Assembly: GCA_004555855.1 (NCBI GenBank)
Contig: SFJQ01000003.1
Location: forward strand, 1 to 42,817
Source of the DNA: [Eubacterium] saphenum
GTDB taxonomy: Bacteria; Bacillota; Clostridia; Oscillospirales; Ruminococcaceae
Reading direction: 5' to 3'
DNA length: 42,817 nt
Made by a program: the position numbers and the translations under genes. Under the pieces are notes generated by a model that saw only the letters and a program-made list of their open reading frames with translations, did no database searches and was not told the DNA's origin. Of the stretch, positions 31,337 through 40,745 are shown piece by piece. Each line of letters begins with the position of its first letter. Positions within the stretch are counted from its first letter, which is position 1.

Positions 31337-31364
31337 ATTATACAACATTCCTTACAATATACAA
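31337..31364 (-). promoter_or_regulatory. Sigma-A promoter of the cellobiose phosphorylase gene
   Basis: TTGTAT (31359-31364), 16-base spacer, TATAAT (31337-31342) on the minus strand. No clear catabolite-repression site was seen. Confidence 0.65.
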
Positions 31365-31428
31365 GGGCGGGATTTTGCACAATTTTTTTGCGGAATAATT
31401 GTTTAATTTGACAGAGAGCAAAAATCAC

Positions 31429-31457
31429 TTGTAATTCTCGGGGAAATGTAGTATAAT
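31429..31457 (+). promoter_or_regulatory. Sigma-A promoter of purD
   Basis: TTGTAA (31429-31434), 17-base spacer, TATAAT (31452-31457). The leader is about 31 bases, so there is no room for a riboswitch. Confidence 0.7.
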
Positions 31458-31494
31458 AAAGATGTATAATTTTCTTGAAAGGAAGTTTAGTTTT

Positions 31495-32778
<1,284 letters not shown>

Positions 32779-32781
32779 AGT

Positions 32782-33903
32782 ATGAGTAAATTCAGATTTT
32801 CCGCGCCCTGTCATTTCGGGCTTGAAAAAACGCTTTCGTTTGAGATAAAAAAAGCGGGCGGCGAGGATATCGCCGTCACCGACGGGCGCGTCTGCTTTTC
32901 GGGGGACGCCGCCGTCTGCGCGCGCGCAAATATCCTTTCGCGAACCGCCGAGCGCATAAACATCGTTCTCGGGGAATTTCGTGCGGAAACCTTTGACGAG
33001 CTGTTCGAGGGGATAAAAAAGCTGCCGCTGTCCGATTTCATCGGCAAAAACGACGCGTTCCCCAACAACGGTCACTCGCTCAATTCCAAGCTCACGAGCA
33101 TTCCCGCGTGTCAGAAAATCGTGAAAAAAGCAATGGCTGTGAACCTCGGGAAAGCCTATGGCGTAAACGTTCTGCCCGAAAACGGCTCGGAGCGCAAAAT
33201 CCGCTTCACGATAATGAAAAACATCTTCACGCTCACGCTCGACACAAGCGGTGCAGGGCTTCACAAGCGCGGTTATCGCAAAGAGAGCAACGCCGCGCCT
33301 ATCCGCGAAACGCTTGCGGCGGGAATTGTCGATTTGGCGAGAGTTCGCGCGGGAGATACCGTTCTCGACCCGTTTTGCGGCTCGGGTACTATATTAATAG
33401 AAAGCGCGATGAAAGCGCTCAATATCGCTCCCGGGCTTAACAGGCATTTCTCGGGCGAGAGTTTCCCGTTTTTGCCGAAAAAGGTCTGGGAAAACGCTCG
33501 CGAAGAAGCGCGTTCCCTTATCAGAACGGACGCGGATTTTGAAGCAATCGGCTTCGATATCGATGAAAGCTGCGTTGAACTTACGCGGCAGAATGCGAAA
33601 ATCGCGGGTGTTGACAAGTATATCACCGTGAAAAAGCGCGATATCAGGGATTTCGCGTTCCCCGAAAAGCCGGCGAAAATCATCACAAACCCGCCCTACG
33701 GCGAGCGTATGCTGGAGCTTTCGGACGCGCGCGAGCTGTACAGAATTATGGGTGAACGGCTTCGGCCGCTCGGGGAAAACCGGCTTTTCGTTATCACGCC
33801 GGACGAGGAGTTTGAAAGCATTTTCGGCGAAAAATCCGACAAAAACCGCAAGCTGTACAACGGTATGATGAAAGCAAGGCTTTATATTTATGATGGGCGA
33901 TAA
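32782..33903 (+). CDS. THUMP-domain class I SAM-dependent RNA methyltransferase
   Basis: This 373-residue protein has an N-terminal THUMP RNA-binding region (about 1-160) and a C-terminal Rossmann methyltransferase. The latter shows VLDPFCGSGTILIESAM (SAM binding, near residue 195), a second acidic strand IGFDIDESCV, and the catalytic NPPYGERM of N-methyltransferases on RNA bases. It resembles YpsC/the N-terminal part of RlmL, which make m2G in 23S rRNA; the exact site here is inferred. It starts three bases after purD, probably in the same transcript. The ribosome site is weak, suggesting coupling. Confidence 0.92.
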   Translation: MSKFRFSAPCHFGLEKTLSFEIKKAGGEDIAVTDGRVCFSGDAAVCARANILSRTAERINIVLGEFRAETFDELFEGIKKLPLSDFIGKNDAFPNNGHSLNSKLTSIPACQKIVKKAMAVNLGKAYGVNVLPENGSERKIRFTIMKNIFTLTLDTSGAGLHKRGYRKESNAAPIRETLAAGIVDLARVRAGDTVLDPFCGSGTILIESAMKALNIAPGLNRHFSGESFPFLPKKVWENAREEARSLIRTDADFEAIGFDIDESCVELTRQNAKIAGVDKYITVKKRDIRDFAFPEKPAKIITNPPYGERMLELSDARELYRIMGERLRPLGENRLFVITPDEEFESIFGEKSDKNRKLYNGMMKARLYIYDGR

Positions 33904-33944
33904 GCCGCCTCATTTGTTTTATTTCGGTTAACGGGAGCAATGCG

Positions 33945-36101
33945 ATGAATAAAAGAGTTCGTCCTCAATATCACGGCGCGGAGGTAATCACCGCGCTGAT
34001 ATATCTTTGCTCGATGAGCGCTGCGCTTATGTACGTTTTGTGCAGGCAGGAACAGCTCCTTTGCACCGTCATAATGACAGCCGTTTCCTTTGGCGTGTAT
34101 ATGCTTTTCTACATGCTTCGGAAAAAGCGCGCGTTTGCTGTTCTGGCATTCTTCGCGCTTGCAATTGCGGCGTTCGTGATAATGAATTTTGCGCTGAACA
34201 AAAGCTCCGAGATGCGCTTTGTTGACTTCATCTTCAGAAATTCCGAGAGCTTTGACGTACTTTATGCGGGAGCTTCAATCTTCCTGTTTTCGTGTATTTT
34301 CGGCTTTGCGATAAGCTATTTCAGCGTGTATCTACCGCGCCCAAGCCTTCTTATGCTCCCCGCGCTTATACCGATGGTTTTGTCCGCAAGAACAGCAGGC
34401 GGACTTCCCGCAGGGTTTACGGTATTTCTGGCGGTCGGTTTCGGTCTTGCCGTTCTGGGAGCGGCACAGCCCGAGTTTCCGAACGATATCGTGTACATTG
34501 ACGACAAAAAATCCCGCCGTGAACGATTGATTTCCATAGGAATTTTCGGCGTTCTCGCGGCGCTTATACTCACGGTTGTGCCTCGCTCAACAAACACGCC
34601 TATGGGAGATTATCTCGACACGGTTTTCGACAAAAAATCCACGTTCTACGGGCGAAACACGCTCTCGAATTTCACTAACAGCAGCGGTGTGAATCACGGT
34701 GCAAACAATCCCACGGACAACGTTTTGTTCTACGCGACAACAAGCTATCCCGTAAACGTAAGCCGCTGGTCTTTTGACCAGTATAACGGCGAAACCGGCT
34801 GGACGTCGCTCGGCGATTACTCGACGGGCTGGAGCAGCTGGCGGGTTTTCAAGCGCAATCTCAACACAAACACGCTTGCCGCGGATTTAAAGCAGGGCGC
34901 GCTTAACGGAAACCTTGAGGAATACGCGCCGCTTCTGGCAAAGCTCACCTCTTATAACGAGAACCTTTTCGACTCCAAGGCGCAGATGACCATAAAAGTT
35001 GCAGATAACACCGCCACAAAGGTTGTCATTCACCCGAATATGACCACAGAAGTGATTATCGAAGGCTATGAAGACGATATCTATCGCACTTTCAAGGACG
35101 AGATGTTCACGAAAGGCAATATGGAAAAAAACGCGACATATTGGCTCAGCTATTACATTCCGAGGGTGAACGAGAGCCTTGTCAGACTTTTCGAGCAGGC
35201 GGATATGGAGGAAATCCTGACTGCCGCCGCCGATGAGGAAGTTATCACAGACTCCGTGAAAAACGCTTTTCTCACCGAACGCACACGCGCTCTCGAGTAT
35301 CACGAAAAAACGCTTGCAGAGCCGATAAATCCCGAAATAGTGAAGCTCGCTGAGGAAATCACTGCGGGGCTTACGTCAAATTACGACAAGGCTCTCGCTA
35401 TCGAAAAATGGTTCGGCGAAGCGGGATTTGTCTATGACCTTAATTTTGTTCCCGAGAAAGCAACCGCAGAATATTTCCTTTTTGAGAGCAAGCGCGGGAT
35501 TTGCTCGGATTATGCCACGGCGACAACCTTGCTTCTGAGAGCGGCGGGCATTCCCGCAAGATACACCGAGGGGTTTGTTCTCAAGGACGATAATCTCGAT
35601 GAGTACGGAAGATACGCCGTTAAACCCGCAAATTCTCACGCTTATTCAATGTGCTATATCGAAGGCGCGGGCTGGCTGGAGATTGACGGAACAAAGTACG
35701 CCGCTCTTGCAGACGAGAATGAGCAGCGCATAGCGGCGCTGATTATCCTGATTTCGCTCGCTGTACCGGCAATCCTCGCAATTATTTTCCGCAGGCAGCT
35801 TTCCGAGGCGTTTTTCGCGATGTCGCTTTTGTTCAGGAGCAAAAACGGCAAAATCCGCGCGATTTACCTTCGCACAAGAAAACTCGTCTGCTCGATAAAC
35901 GGAAGCGAACCCGAGTCAACGGCTGCGGGAGAGGTCTGCGAAACGGCGGAACGGTCGCTCGGTCTGTACAAGGAAGCGCGTGAAATTACAAAAAGCGCGG
36001 ATTTGCTGCTTTACGGCGGCAAGACAGCCGAAATCTCCGCGAAACAGCTCTACCGCGACTATCGCACAATCAGAAGAACCAAGAGGAAAATGAAGAAATG
36101 A
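33945..36101 (+). CDS. Membrane protein with extracellular transglutaminase-like domain
   Basis: This 718-residue protein has a block of about six N-terminal helices (residues 15-220), a large extracellular region, a transglutaminase-like core (about 455-590), one more helix (near 610) and a cytoplasmic tail. The triad is visible: Cys in RGICSDYATAT, His in NSHAYSM and Asp in WLEIDGTKY. The layout is that of TgpA/DUF3488-type proteins, which usually pair with a DUF58 protein and a MoxR ATPase. The DUF58 gene follows with a four-base overlap; MoxR is not in the window. A cell-envelope processing role is inferred. The ATG has GGGAG upstream. Confidence 0.88.
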   Translation: MNKRVRPQYHGAEVITALIYLCSMSAALMYVLCRQEQLLCTVIMTAVSFGVYMLFYMLRKKRAFAVLAFFALAIAAFVIMNFALNKSSEMRFVDFIFRNSESFDVLYAGASIFLFSCIFGFAISYFSVYLPRPSLLMLPALIPMVLSARTAGGLPAGFTVFLAVGFGLAVLGAAQPEFPNDIVYIDDKKSRRERLISIGIFGVLAALILTVVPRSTNTPMGDYLDTVFDKKSTFYGRNTLSNFTNSSGVNHGANNPTDNVLFYATTSYPVNVSRWSFDQYNGETGWTSLGDYSTGWSSWRVFKRNLNTNTLAADLKQGALNGNLEEYAPLLAKLTSYNENLFDSKAQMTIKVADNTATKVVIHPNMTTEVIIEGYEDDIYRTFKDEMFTKGNMEKNATYWLSYYIPRVNESLVRLFEQADMEEILTAAADEEVITDSVKNAFLTERTRALEYHEKTLAEPINPEIVKLAEEITAGLTSNYDKALAIEKWFGEAGFVYDLNFVPEKATAEYFLFESKRGICSDYATATTLLLRAAGIPARYTEGFVLKDDNLDEYGRYAVKPANSHAYSMCYIEGAGWLEIDGTKYAALADENEQRIAALIILISLAVPAILAIIFRRQLSEAFFAMSLLFRSKNGKIRAIYLRTRKLVCSINGSEPESTAAGEVCETAERSLGLYKEAREITKSADLLLYGGKTAEISAKQLYRDYRTIRRTKRKMKK

Positions 36102-37039
36102 CAAATCTGGCGAGCTTTATTCAGGCGCTGTTTTTCGCGGCGCTGTTCCTGACGTTCATAAACGCCGACATAGGCTGGGCGATGGTTTACATCATCGGCG
36201 GGATTTCTTTGCTCTCGGCGGTGACGCTGTTCCTGTCGAAAAAGCACGTCAAAGCCGAACTTCGCGAGCTTTCGGGCACGGCTCAGGTCGGGCAGGACGT
36301 TGAGTTTGAAATCAGGCTCACGCGAACAGGATTTTGCTTTATCCCGTATATCGAGCTTTGCCTTTTGGCAGACTGCCGGATAAACATCAGAACCTCGCTT
36401 CTCTTCAGCGGCACGAAAACGCTTCGCGGCAGCTTTAAGGCTTCTCACAGCGGGATTAACCGACTGAATCTGGATTTGATGACAATTCGGGATTTTGCGG
36501 GGCTGTTCAACCTGAAAATTCCCGTCGGGCAAGAGGCGAAAAAAGCCGTTTTGCCGAAAATTGTCGATTACTCGGGACCGGAGATTATCCCGAGCGTTCT
36601 CCCATCGGACGACGAGGACGCGGAAGAAGGCGTAACCGTGGTTAAAGGCGGACTTCCCGGCTGCGAGCACCGCGACTATATACCGGGCGACTCGCCGAAA
36701 AGGATAAACTATAAGCTCTCGGCAAAGCGAAACCGCTTGCTTGTGCGGCTGGACGAGAGCGCGGGTTTCGCCGCGACAAATATCTTCATCGCCGAAAACG
36801 GCTTGCCGGAGTGCTGCGAGCAGGCTTTTGCGCTGGCGAAAATTCTCGTCAACAAGGGCGGCTCGGTGAAAATCACCCACAAAAACGAAACCAAAGGCGC
36901 AAATTCCCCCGAAACTCTCGACAAGCTGCGCGAATGGCTTGCGTTCAGAGAATTTGCGGAAACCGAGGAGCAGACCATTTTCACGCCCCCGAAGGACGCC
37001 GATATCGTTTTCTCGGGAAAAGGCGCGGTTTCTGCTTAA
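36098..37039 (+). CDS. DUF58 domain-containing membrane protein
   Basis: This 313-residue protein has two N-terminal membrane helices (about 5-50), a beta-rich region (60-160) and the DUF58 signature GGLPGCEHRDYIPGDSPKRI (about 187-206), followed by NYKLSAKRNRLLVRLDE. That signature is the conserved R-x-Y-x-x-GD-x-R/K-x-I-x-W motif with Asn-Tyr replacing the usual Trp. DUF58 proteins work with MoxR ATPases and transglutaminase-like proteins. The ATG overlaps the transglutaminase stop by four bases, so they are coupled. It is somewhat short because the usual C-terminal von Willebrand-like half is reduced. Confidence 0.85.
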   Translation: MTNLASFIQALFFAALFLTFINADIGWAMVYIIGGISLLSAVTLFLSKKHVKAELRELSGTAQVGQDVEFEIRLTRTGFCFIPYIELCLLADCRINIRTSLLFSGTKTLRGSFKASHSGINRLNLDLMTIRDFAGLFNLKIPVGQEAKKAVLPKIVDYSGPEIIPSVLPSDDEDAEEGVTVVKGGLPGCEHRDYIPGDSPKRINYKLSAKRNRLLVRLDESAGFAATNIFIAENGLPECCEQAFALAKILVNKGGSVKITHKNETKGANSPETLDKLREWLAFREFAETEEQTIFTPPKDADIVFSGKGAVSA

Positions 37040-37120
37040 ACGGATTTTGTGCAAATTGTACAAAGTTTTGCTGTTAAAATGTAAAAAGCAGCCAAATAAA
37101 ACTATATAGCCGAAAAAATC

Positions 37121-37149
37121 TTGAAAAAAAATCAAATTTAATATATAAT
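37121..37149 (+). promoter_or_regulatory. Sigma-A promoter of pgi
   Basis: TTGAAA (37121-37126), 17-base spacer, TATAAT (37144-37149). The leader carries an ACCGC/GCGGT hairpin (37160-37183) before the AAAGGAG site. Confidence 0.78.
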
Positions 37150-37203
37150 ATAGTTGGAGTACCGCGCCAAAAATCAGGAGCGGTGAAAGGAGATTAGATA
37201 ATA

Positions 37204-38544
37204 ATGGGTTTAAAACTTGATGACAAGTATCTTAAAGGGTTTGTCAAAGAACACGAGCTTGCGGAATGTGCTCCCGCAATTAAGGCGGCGCACGACACTC
37301 TCGAAAACAGAAACGGTCCCGGGAACGATTTTCTCGGTTGGATTGACTTGCCCGTAAATTATGACAAGGAAGAATTTGCCAGAATTAAAAAGGCAGCCGA
37401 AAAAATCCAGAACGACAGCCGCGTGCTTATCGTAATCGGCATCGGCGGCTCTTATCTCGGCGCAAGAGCGGCTATCGAGGCGCTGAAGTCCTCGCTTTAC
37501 AACTCGCTCAAGAAGAAAACTCCCGAGATTTATTTCGTTGGTCAGAGCCTCTCGCCTACTTATTTAAATGAGGTGATTTCTCTCGTTGAAGGAAAGGATT
37601 TCTCTGTAAACATCATCTCCAAGAGCGGCACGACAACCGAGCCTGCGCTTGCTTTCAGAGTTTTCCGTGATTTGCTCATTCAGCGCTACGGCGAGGAGGG
37701 CGCAAAGTCCAGAATTTACGCGACAACCGACAAGGCTCGCGGCACGCTTAAAGAGTTCTCCGACAAGATGGGCTATGAAACCTTTGTTGTTCCGGACGAT
37801 GTTGGCGGAAGATATTCCGTTCTGACAGCCGTTGGACTGCTCCCGATTGCCTGCGCGGGCTGCGATATCGACGCTCTTATGGAGGGCGCGGCAGCTGCAA
37901 GAGAGGCTTACAAGGACTGCGATATCGAGAAGAACGACTGCTGCAAGTACGCAGCGCTCAGAAATATCCTTTACAGAAAAGGCAAGAGCGTTGAGATGCT
38001 GATAAGCTACGAGAACTCCTTCGCAATGATGGCGGAATGGTGGAAGCAGCTCTTCGGCGAGAGCGAGGGCAAGGACGGCAAGGGAATTTACCCGTCAAGC
38101 GCCGTTTTCTCGACCGATTTGCACTCTCTCGGTCAGTTCGTTCAGGACGGCTCGAGAATTATGTTTGAAACGGTTATCCAGTTCACAAAACCGCAGAAGG
38201 AGCTGTTCCTTCAGGACGAGCCGAGCAACCTCGACGGACTGAATTTCCTGTCAAATCAGAATATGTCCATCGTCAACAGAAAAGCGTTCGAGGGCACGGT
38301 TCTCGCGCACTCCGAGGGCGGAGTTCCGAATATCGTTCTTGAAGCGCCCGAGCTTAACGAGTTTGAGCTTGGCTGGATTATCTACTTCTTCGAGAAGGCT
38401 TGCGCGCTCAGCGGCTATATGCTCGGCGTAAATCCGTTCAATCAGCCCGGCGTTGAGAGCTACAAGAAGAATATGTTCGCGCTGCTCGGAAAGCCCGGCT
38501 ACGAGGACCAGAAGGCAATTCTCGAGAGAAAGCTCGGACTTTAA
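37204..38544 (+). CDS. pgi: Glucose-6-phosphate isomerase
   Basis: This 446-residue enzyme interconverts glucose 6-phosphate and fructose 6-phosphate in the cytosol. It is the short form typical of Firmicutes, with GIGGSYLGARAAIEAL, the sugar-phosphate-binding SKSGTTTEPALAFR, GGRYSVLTAVGLLP and the C-terminal GVNPFNQPGVESYK carrying the catalytic Lys. AAAGGAG stands eleven bases before the ATG, a little far. It has its own promoter and is followed 45 bases later by a small P-loop gene with a good ribosome site. pfkA, two genes on, catalyses the next glycolytic step. Confidence 0.98.
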   Translation: MGLKLDDKYLKGFVKEHELAECAPAIKAAHDTLENRNGPGNDFLGWIDLPVNYDKEEFARIKKAAEKIQNDSRVLIVIGIGGSYLGARAAIEALKSSLYNSLKKKTPEIYFVGQSLSPTYLNEVISLVEGKDFSVNIISKSGTTTEPALAFRVFRDLLIQRYGEEGAKSRIYATTDKARGTLKEFSDKMGYETFVVPDDVGGRYSVLTAVGLLPIACAGCDIDALMEGAAAAREAYKDCDIEKNDCCKYAALRNILYRKGKSVEMLISYENSFAMMAEWWKQLFGESEGKDGKGIYPSSAVFSTDLHSLGQFVQDGSRIMFETVIQFTKPQKELFLQDEPSNLDGLNFLSNQNMSIVNRKAFEGTVLAHSEGGVPNIVLEAPELNEFELGWIIYFFEKACALSGYMLGVNPFNQPGVESYKKNMFALLGKPGYEDQKAILERKLGL

Positions 38545-38589
38545 TCAAGGCAAAAATTGTAAAATTAACATAAACGGAGGTATATCATT

Positions 38590-38994
38590 ATGGTAAAAAT
38601 TATCACAGGTAAAAGAGGTTCGGGCAAGACAAAGCTGCTTATCGACGCAATTCACGCTGCCGAAAAGGAGTCCAAGGGCAACGTTGTTGCAATCCAGAAG
38701 GGCTCTTCGCTCAACACCGACATTACCTACAAGGTAAGACTTATCAACATCGAGGACTACGCAATCAACGGCGTGGACGCTTTCTACGGCTTTATCGCGG
38801 GCATTCTGTCGTCTGACCACGACTGCACCGATATCTTCGTTGACGCAACCCTCAAAATCACCGGCAGAGATTACGCAAAGGTTGGCGAAATGTTCGAGGC
38901 TCTCGCAAAGATTTCCCCCGACACCACCATCACCCTGACCGTTTCCGCTGACAACGAAGAGCTTCCCGAGAGCGTTCTCAAGTTTATCGGCTGA
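38590..38994 (+). CDS. Small P-loop ATPase-like protein, unknown function
   Basis: This 134-residue protein is essentially one compact nucleotide-binding fold. The Walker A motif GKRGSGKTK lies at residues 7-15, and a hydrophobic strand ending in Asp (CTDIFVDAT) looks like Walker B. It has no membrane helix, no extra domain and no match I can name; the size is far below ordinary P-loop enzymes such as adenylate kinase. GGAGG precedes the ATG. It lies between pgi and rpmF with no promoter of its own visible, so it is probably transcribed with pgi. The codon choice resembles highly expressed neighbours such as pgi. Confidence 0.8.
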   Translation: MVKIITGKRGSGKTKLLIDAIHAAEKESKGNVVAIQKGSSLNTDITYKVRLINIEDYAINGVDAFYGFIAGILSSDHDCTDIFVDATLKITGRDYAKVGEMFEALAKISPDTTITLTVSADNEELPESVLKFIG

Positions 38995-39052
38995 TTTTCG
39001 GACAATATTTTGCACCAAATTTGATTATTTTCAACAAAATTTCAAAAAGCCC

Positions 39053-39081
39053 TTGACAAAAGCAGAATTTTGTGTTATAAT
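39053..39081 (+). promoter_or_regulatory. Consensus sigma-A promoter of rpmF
   Basis: TTGACA (39053-39058), 17-base spacer, TATAAT (39076-39081): a perfect match to both hexamers at ideal spacing. Confidence 0.92.
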
Positions 39082-39101
39082 AACTTTTGCTTGATTAACA
39101 C

Positions 39102-39132
39102 GCGGCGGTTTTGTCTGTCATAGAACCGTTCG
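39102..39132 (+). promoter_or_regulatory. Hairpin in the rpmF leader
   Basis: In the roughly 78-base leader, GCG, then GGTT, pair with AACC, then CGC around a TGTCTGTCATAG-type loop. It may be a leader for ribosomal-protein autoregulation, but I know no established L32 leader with this form. Confidence 0.4.
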
Positions 39133-39166
39133 CTTACAATTCTTAGCTTTCAAGGGGGTGTAAGAT

Positions 39167-39352
39167 ATGGCAGTACCAAAGAGAAAGGTTTCCCGTGCAA
39201 GAAGAGATAAAAGACGTTCGAGCGTTTGGAAGCTCGAAACTCCGAATTTCTCTCGCTGCAAAAACTGCGGTGAGCTGAAGCTCGCTCACAGAGTTTGCCC
39301 TGCTTGCGGCTATTACAAGAACAAGGTTGTTGTAGCCAAGGAAGCGGAGTAA
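39167..39352 (+). CDS. rpmF: 50S ribosomal protein L32
   Basis: This 61-residue ribosomal protein has the usual MAVPKRKVSRARRDKRR start and a zinc ribbon with four cysteines (CKNCGE and CPACGYY). It is therefore the zinc-binding (C+) form, not the zinc-free paralogue induced by zinc shortage. AAGGGGGTG precedes the ATG. It has its own consensus promoter and terminator. In many bacteria rpmF follows yceD (DUF177) and precedes fatty-acid genes; neither is here. Confidence 0.98.
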   Translation: MAVPKRKVSRARRDKRRSSVWKLETPNFSRCKNCGELKLAHRVCPACGYYKNKVVVAKEAE

Positions 39353-39371
39353 TCAGAAATCGCACATAGGC

Positions 39372-39399
39372 AGCCCCGAATTTTTCGGGGTTGTTTTTT
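39372..39399 (+). terminator. Intrinsic terminator of rpmF
   Basis: Stem AGCCCCGAA/TTCGGGGTT (39372-39380, 39384-39392) with a three-base loop, followed by GTTTTTTG. Confidence 0.9.
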
Positions 39400-39501
39400 G
39401 TATATTTGGGGTAATTTTGTACAGAATTTCTCTCCAATTTTCTCAAAATTTGTTAAAAAAGGCTTTTTATCGCTTTTCTTTGATAAAGTTAAAAAAAACG
39501 C

Positions 39502-39531
39502 TTGACGAAACCGCCCTGTTTGTAGTAAAAT
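39502..39531 (+). promoter_or_regulatory. Sigma-A promoter of pfkA
   Basis: TTGACG (39502-39507), 18-base spacer, TAAAAT (39526-39531). Confidence 0.65.
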
Positions 39532-39580
39532 AATAAAAGATAAAAATCTGCAAATACTACAAGAAAGAGGAGAGATTAAA

Positions 39581-40543
39581 ATGGAAAAGAAAATCGGCGT
39601 CCTGACAAGCGGCGGCGACAGCCCCGGAATGAACGCGGCAATCAGAGCAGTCACAAGAACCGCTATCTTCAAGGGTTTTAAGGTTGTCGGAATACTCAGA
39701 GGTTACAACGGTCTGCTCCACAGCGAGTTCATCGACCTCGATGTGAGAAGCGTTTCCGATATTATCCAGCGCGGCGGTACGGCAATCTACACCGCTCGCT
39801 GCCCCGAGTTCAAGGATTGGGAAAACGTTGAAAAGGCAAAGAAAATCTGCGAGGAACAGCAGATGTGCGGCGTTGTCGCAATCGGCGGCGACGGCACCTT
39901 CAGAGGCGCTGCGGATTTGTCCAAGGCGGGTATCCCCTGTATCGGTATCCCCGGAACGATTGACAATGATATCCAGTGCTCGGAGTACACCATCGGCTAT
40001 GATACGGCAATGAACACGGTTGTCGAGATGATAGACAAGCTCCGCGACACCAGCCACTCTCACGAGCGCTGCGCGGTAGTTGAGGTTATGGGACGCCGCG
40101 CAGGTCACATCGCGCTTGCAACAGGTCTTGCGTGCGGCGCAACGGCTGTTCTCGTTCCCGAAATGCCTCACGATATCGAGCAGATTATCAAGAGAATTAA
40201 GGAAGTCCGCGCAATGGGCAAGAAGCAGTTCATCATCGTTGTCGCAGAAGGCGTCGGCGGAACCGATCAGATTGCAAAGCAGATTGAAGCAGAAACCGGA
40301 ATTGAGTCCAGAGCGACAATTCTCGGTCACGTTCAGCGCGGCGGCAGCCCCACGGTCCGCGACAGAGTTATGGCGTCCGAGATGGGCTATTATGCGGTTG
40401 AGCTGCTCGAAAAGGGCATAGGAAACCGCGTTGTCGGCTATAAGGACGGCAAGATTTATGACGTTGATATTCAGGAAGCGCTTTCGATGAAGAAGCCTTT
40501 CGATGAGCGCCGCTATAAGATTTGCGACGAAATCAACTTCTAA
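39581..40543 (+). CDS. pfkA: 6-phosphofructokinase (ATP-dependent)
   Basis: This 320-residue enzyme phosphorylates fructose 6-phosphate to the 1,6-bisphosphate. Visible are GVLTSGGDSPGMNAAIRAV at the N-terminus, the ATP-site GGDGTFRGA whose Gly after GGD indicates ATP rather than pyrophosphate use, the catalytic GTIDNDI, IGYDTAMNT, and MGRRAGHIALATGLA. Length matches the bacterial allosteric tetramer. GAGGAG precedes the ATG. It is transcribed alone, and the THF riboswitch of folT begins about 18 bases after its stop. Confidence 0.98.
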   Translation: MEKKIGVLTSGGDSPGMNAAIRAVTRTAIFKGFKVVGILRGYNGLLHSEFIDLDVRSVSDIIQRGGTAIYTARCPEFKDWENVEKAKKICEEQQMCGVVAIGGDGTFRGAADLSKAGIPCIGIPGTIDNDIQCSEYTIGYDTAMNTVVEMIDKLRDTSHSHERCAVVEVMGRRAGHIALATGLACGATAVLVPEMPHDIEQIIKRIKEVRAMGKKQFIIVVAEGVGGTDQIAKQIEAETGIESRATILGHVQRGGSPTVRDRVMASEMGYYAVELLEKGIGNRVVGYKDGKIYDVDIQEALSMKKPFDERRYKICDEINF

Positions 40544-40560
40544 TCCAAACCAAAACCAAC

Positions 40561-40681
40561 ACAGAGTAGAGAGTCTTGCGTTAAGTGCTGCGGGAACGGA
40601 GAGTTGTCCCGCGGACGAAAAGCGCAAAAGCTGCTTCGGGCGGCTTTGAGTGCTTGCGGTAAGGCTCTCGCATCTCGCTGT
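40561..40681 (+). promoter_or_regulatory. Tetrahydrofolate (THF) riboswitch
   Basis: The 120-base leader matches the THF riboswitch pattern in order: ACAGAGTAGA at the 5' end, TTGCGTTAAGTG in the conserved core, an internal hairpin with CGGGA/TCCCG, GCTGCTTCGGGCGGC, GCGGTAAGGCTCTC pairing with GAGAG of the 5' side, and the closing GCATCTCGCTGT. P1 pairs ACAG with CTGT. It lies directly upstream of the folate transporter gene folT, the classic target. It would lower folT expression when tetrahydrofolate is abundant. A weak GAATAA/TTATTC hairpin with TTTTG downstream (40691-40718) may belong to the expression platform. Confidence 0.9.
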
Positions 40682-40745
40682 ACATAAACTGAATAAAAAG
40701 CCATTTTGTTATTCTTTTGTGTGCAACATTCTGAAAGGAGAAATT

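Noticed and set aside
39557..40627. 356-codon frame opposite pfkA
   Set aside because: Antisense shadow of a clear pfkA gene; no homology or translation signals recognised.
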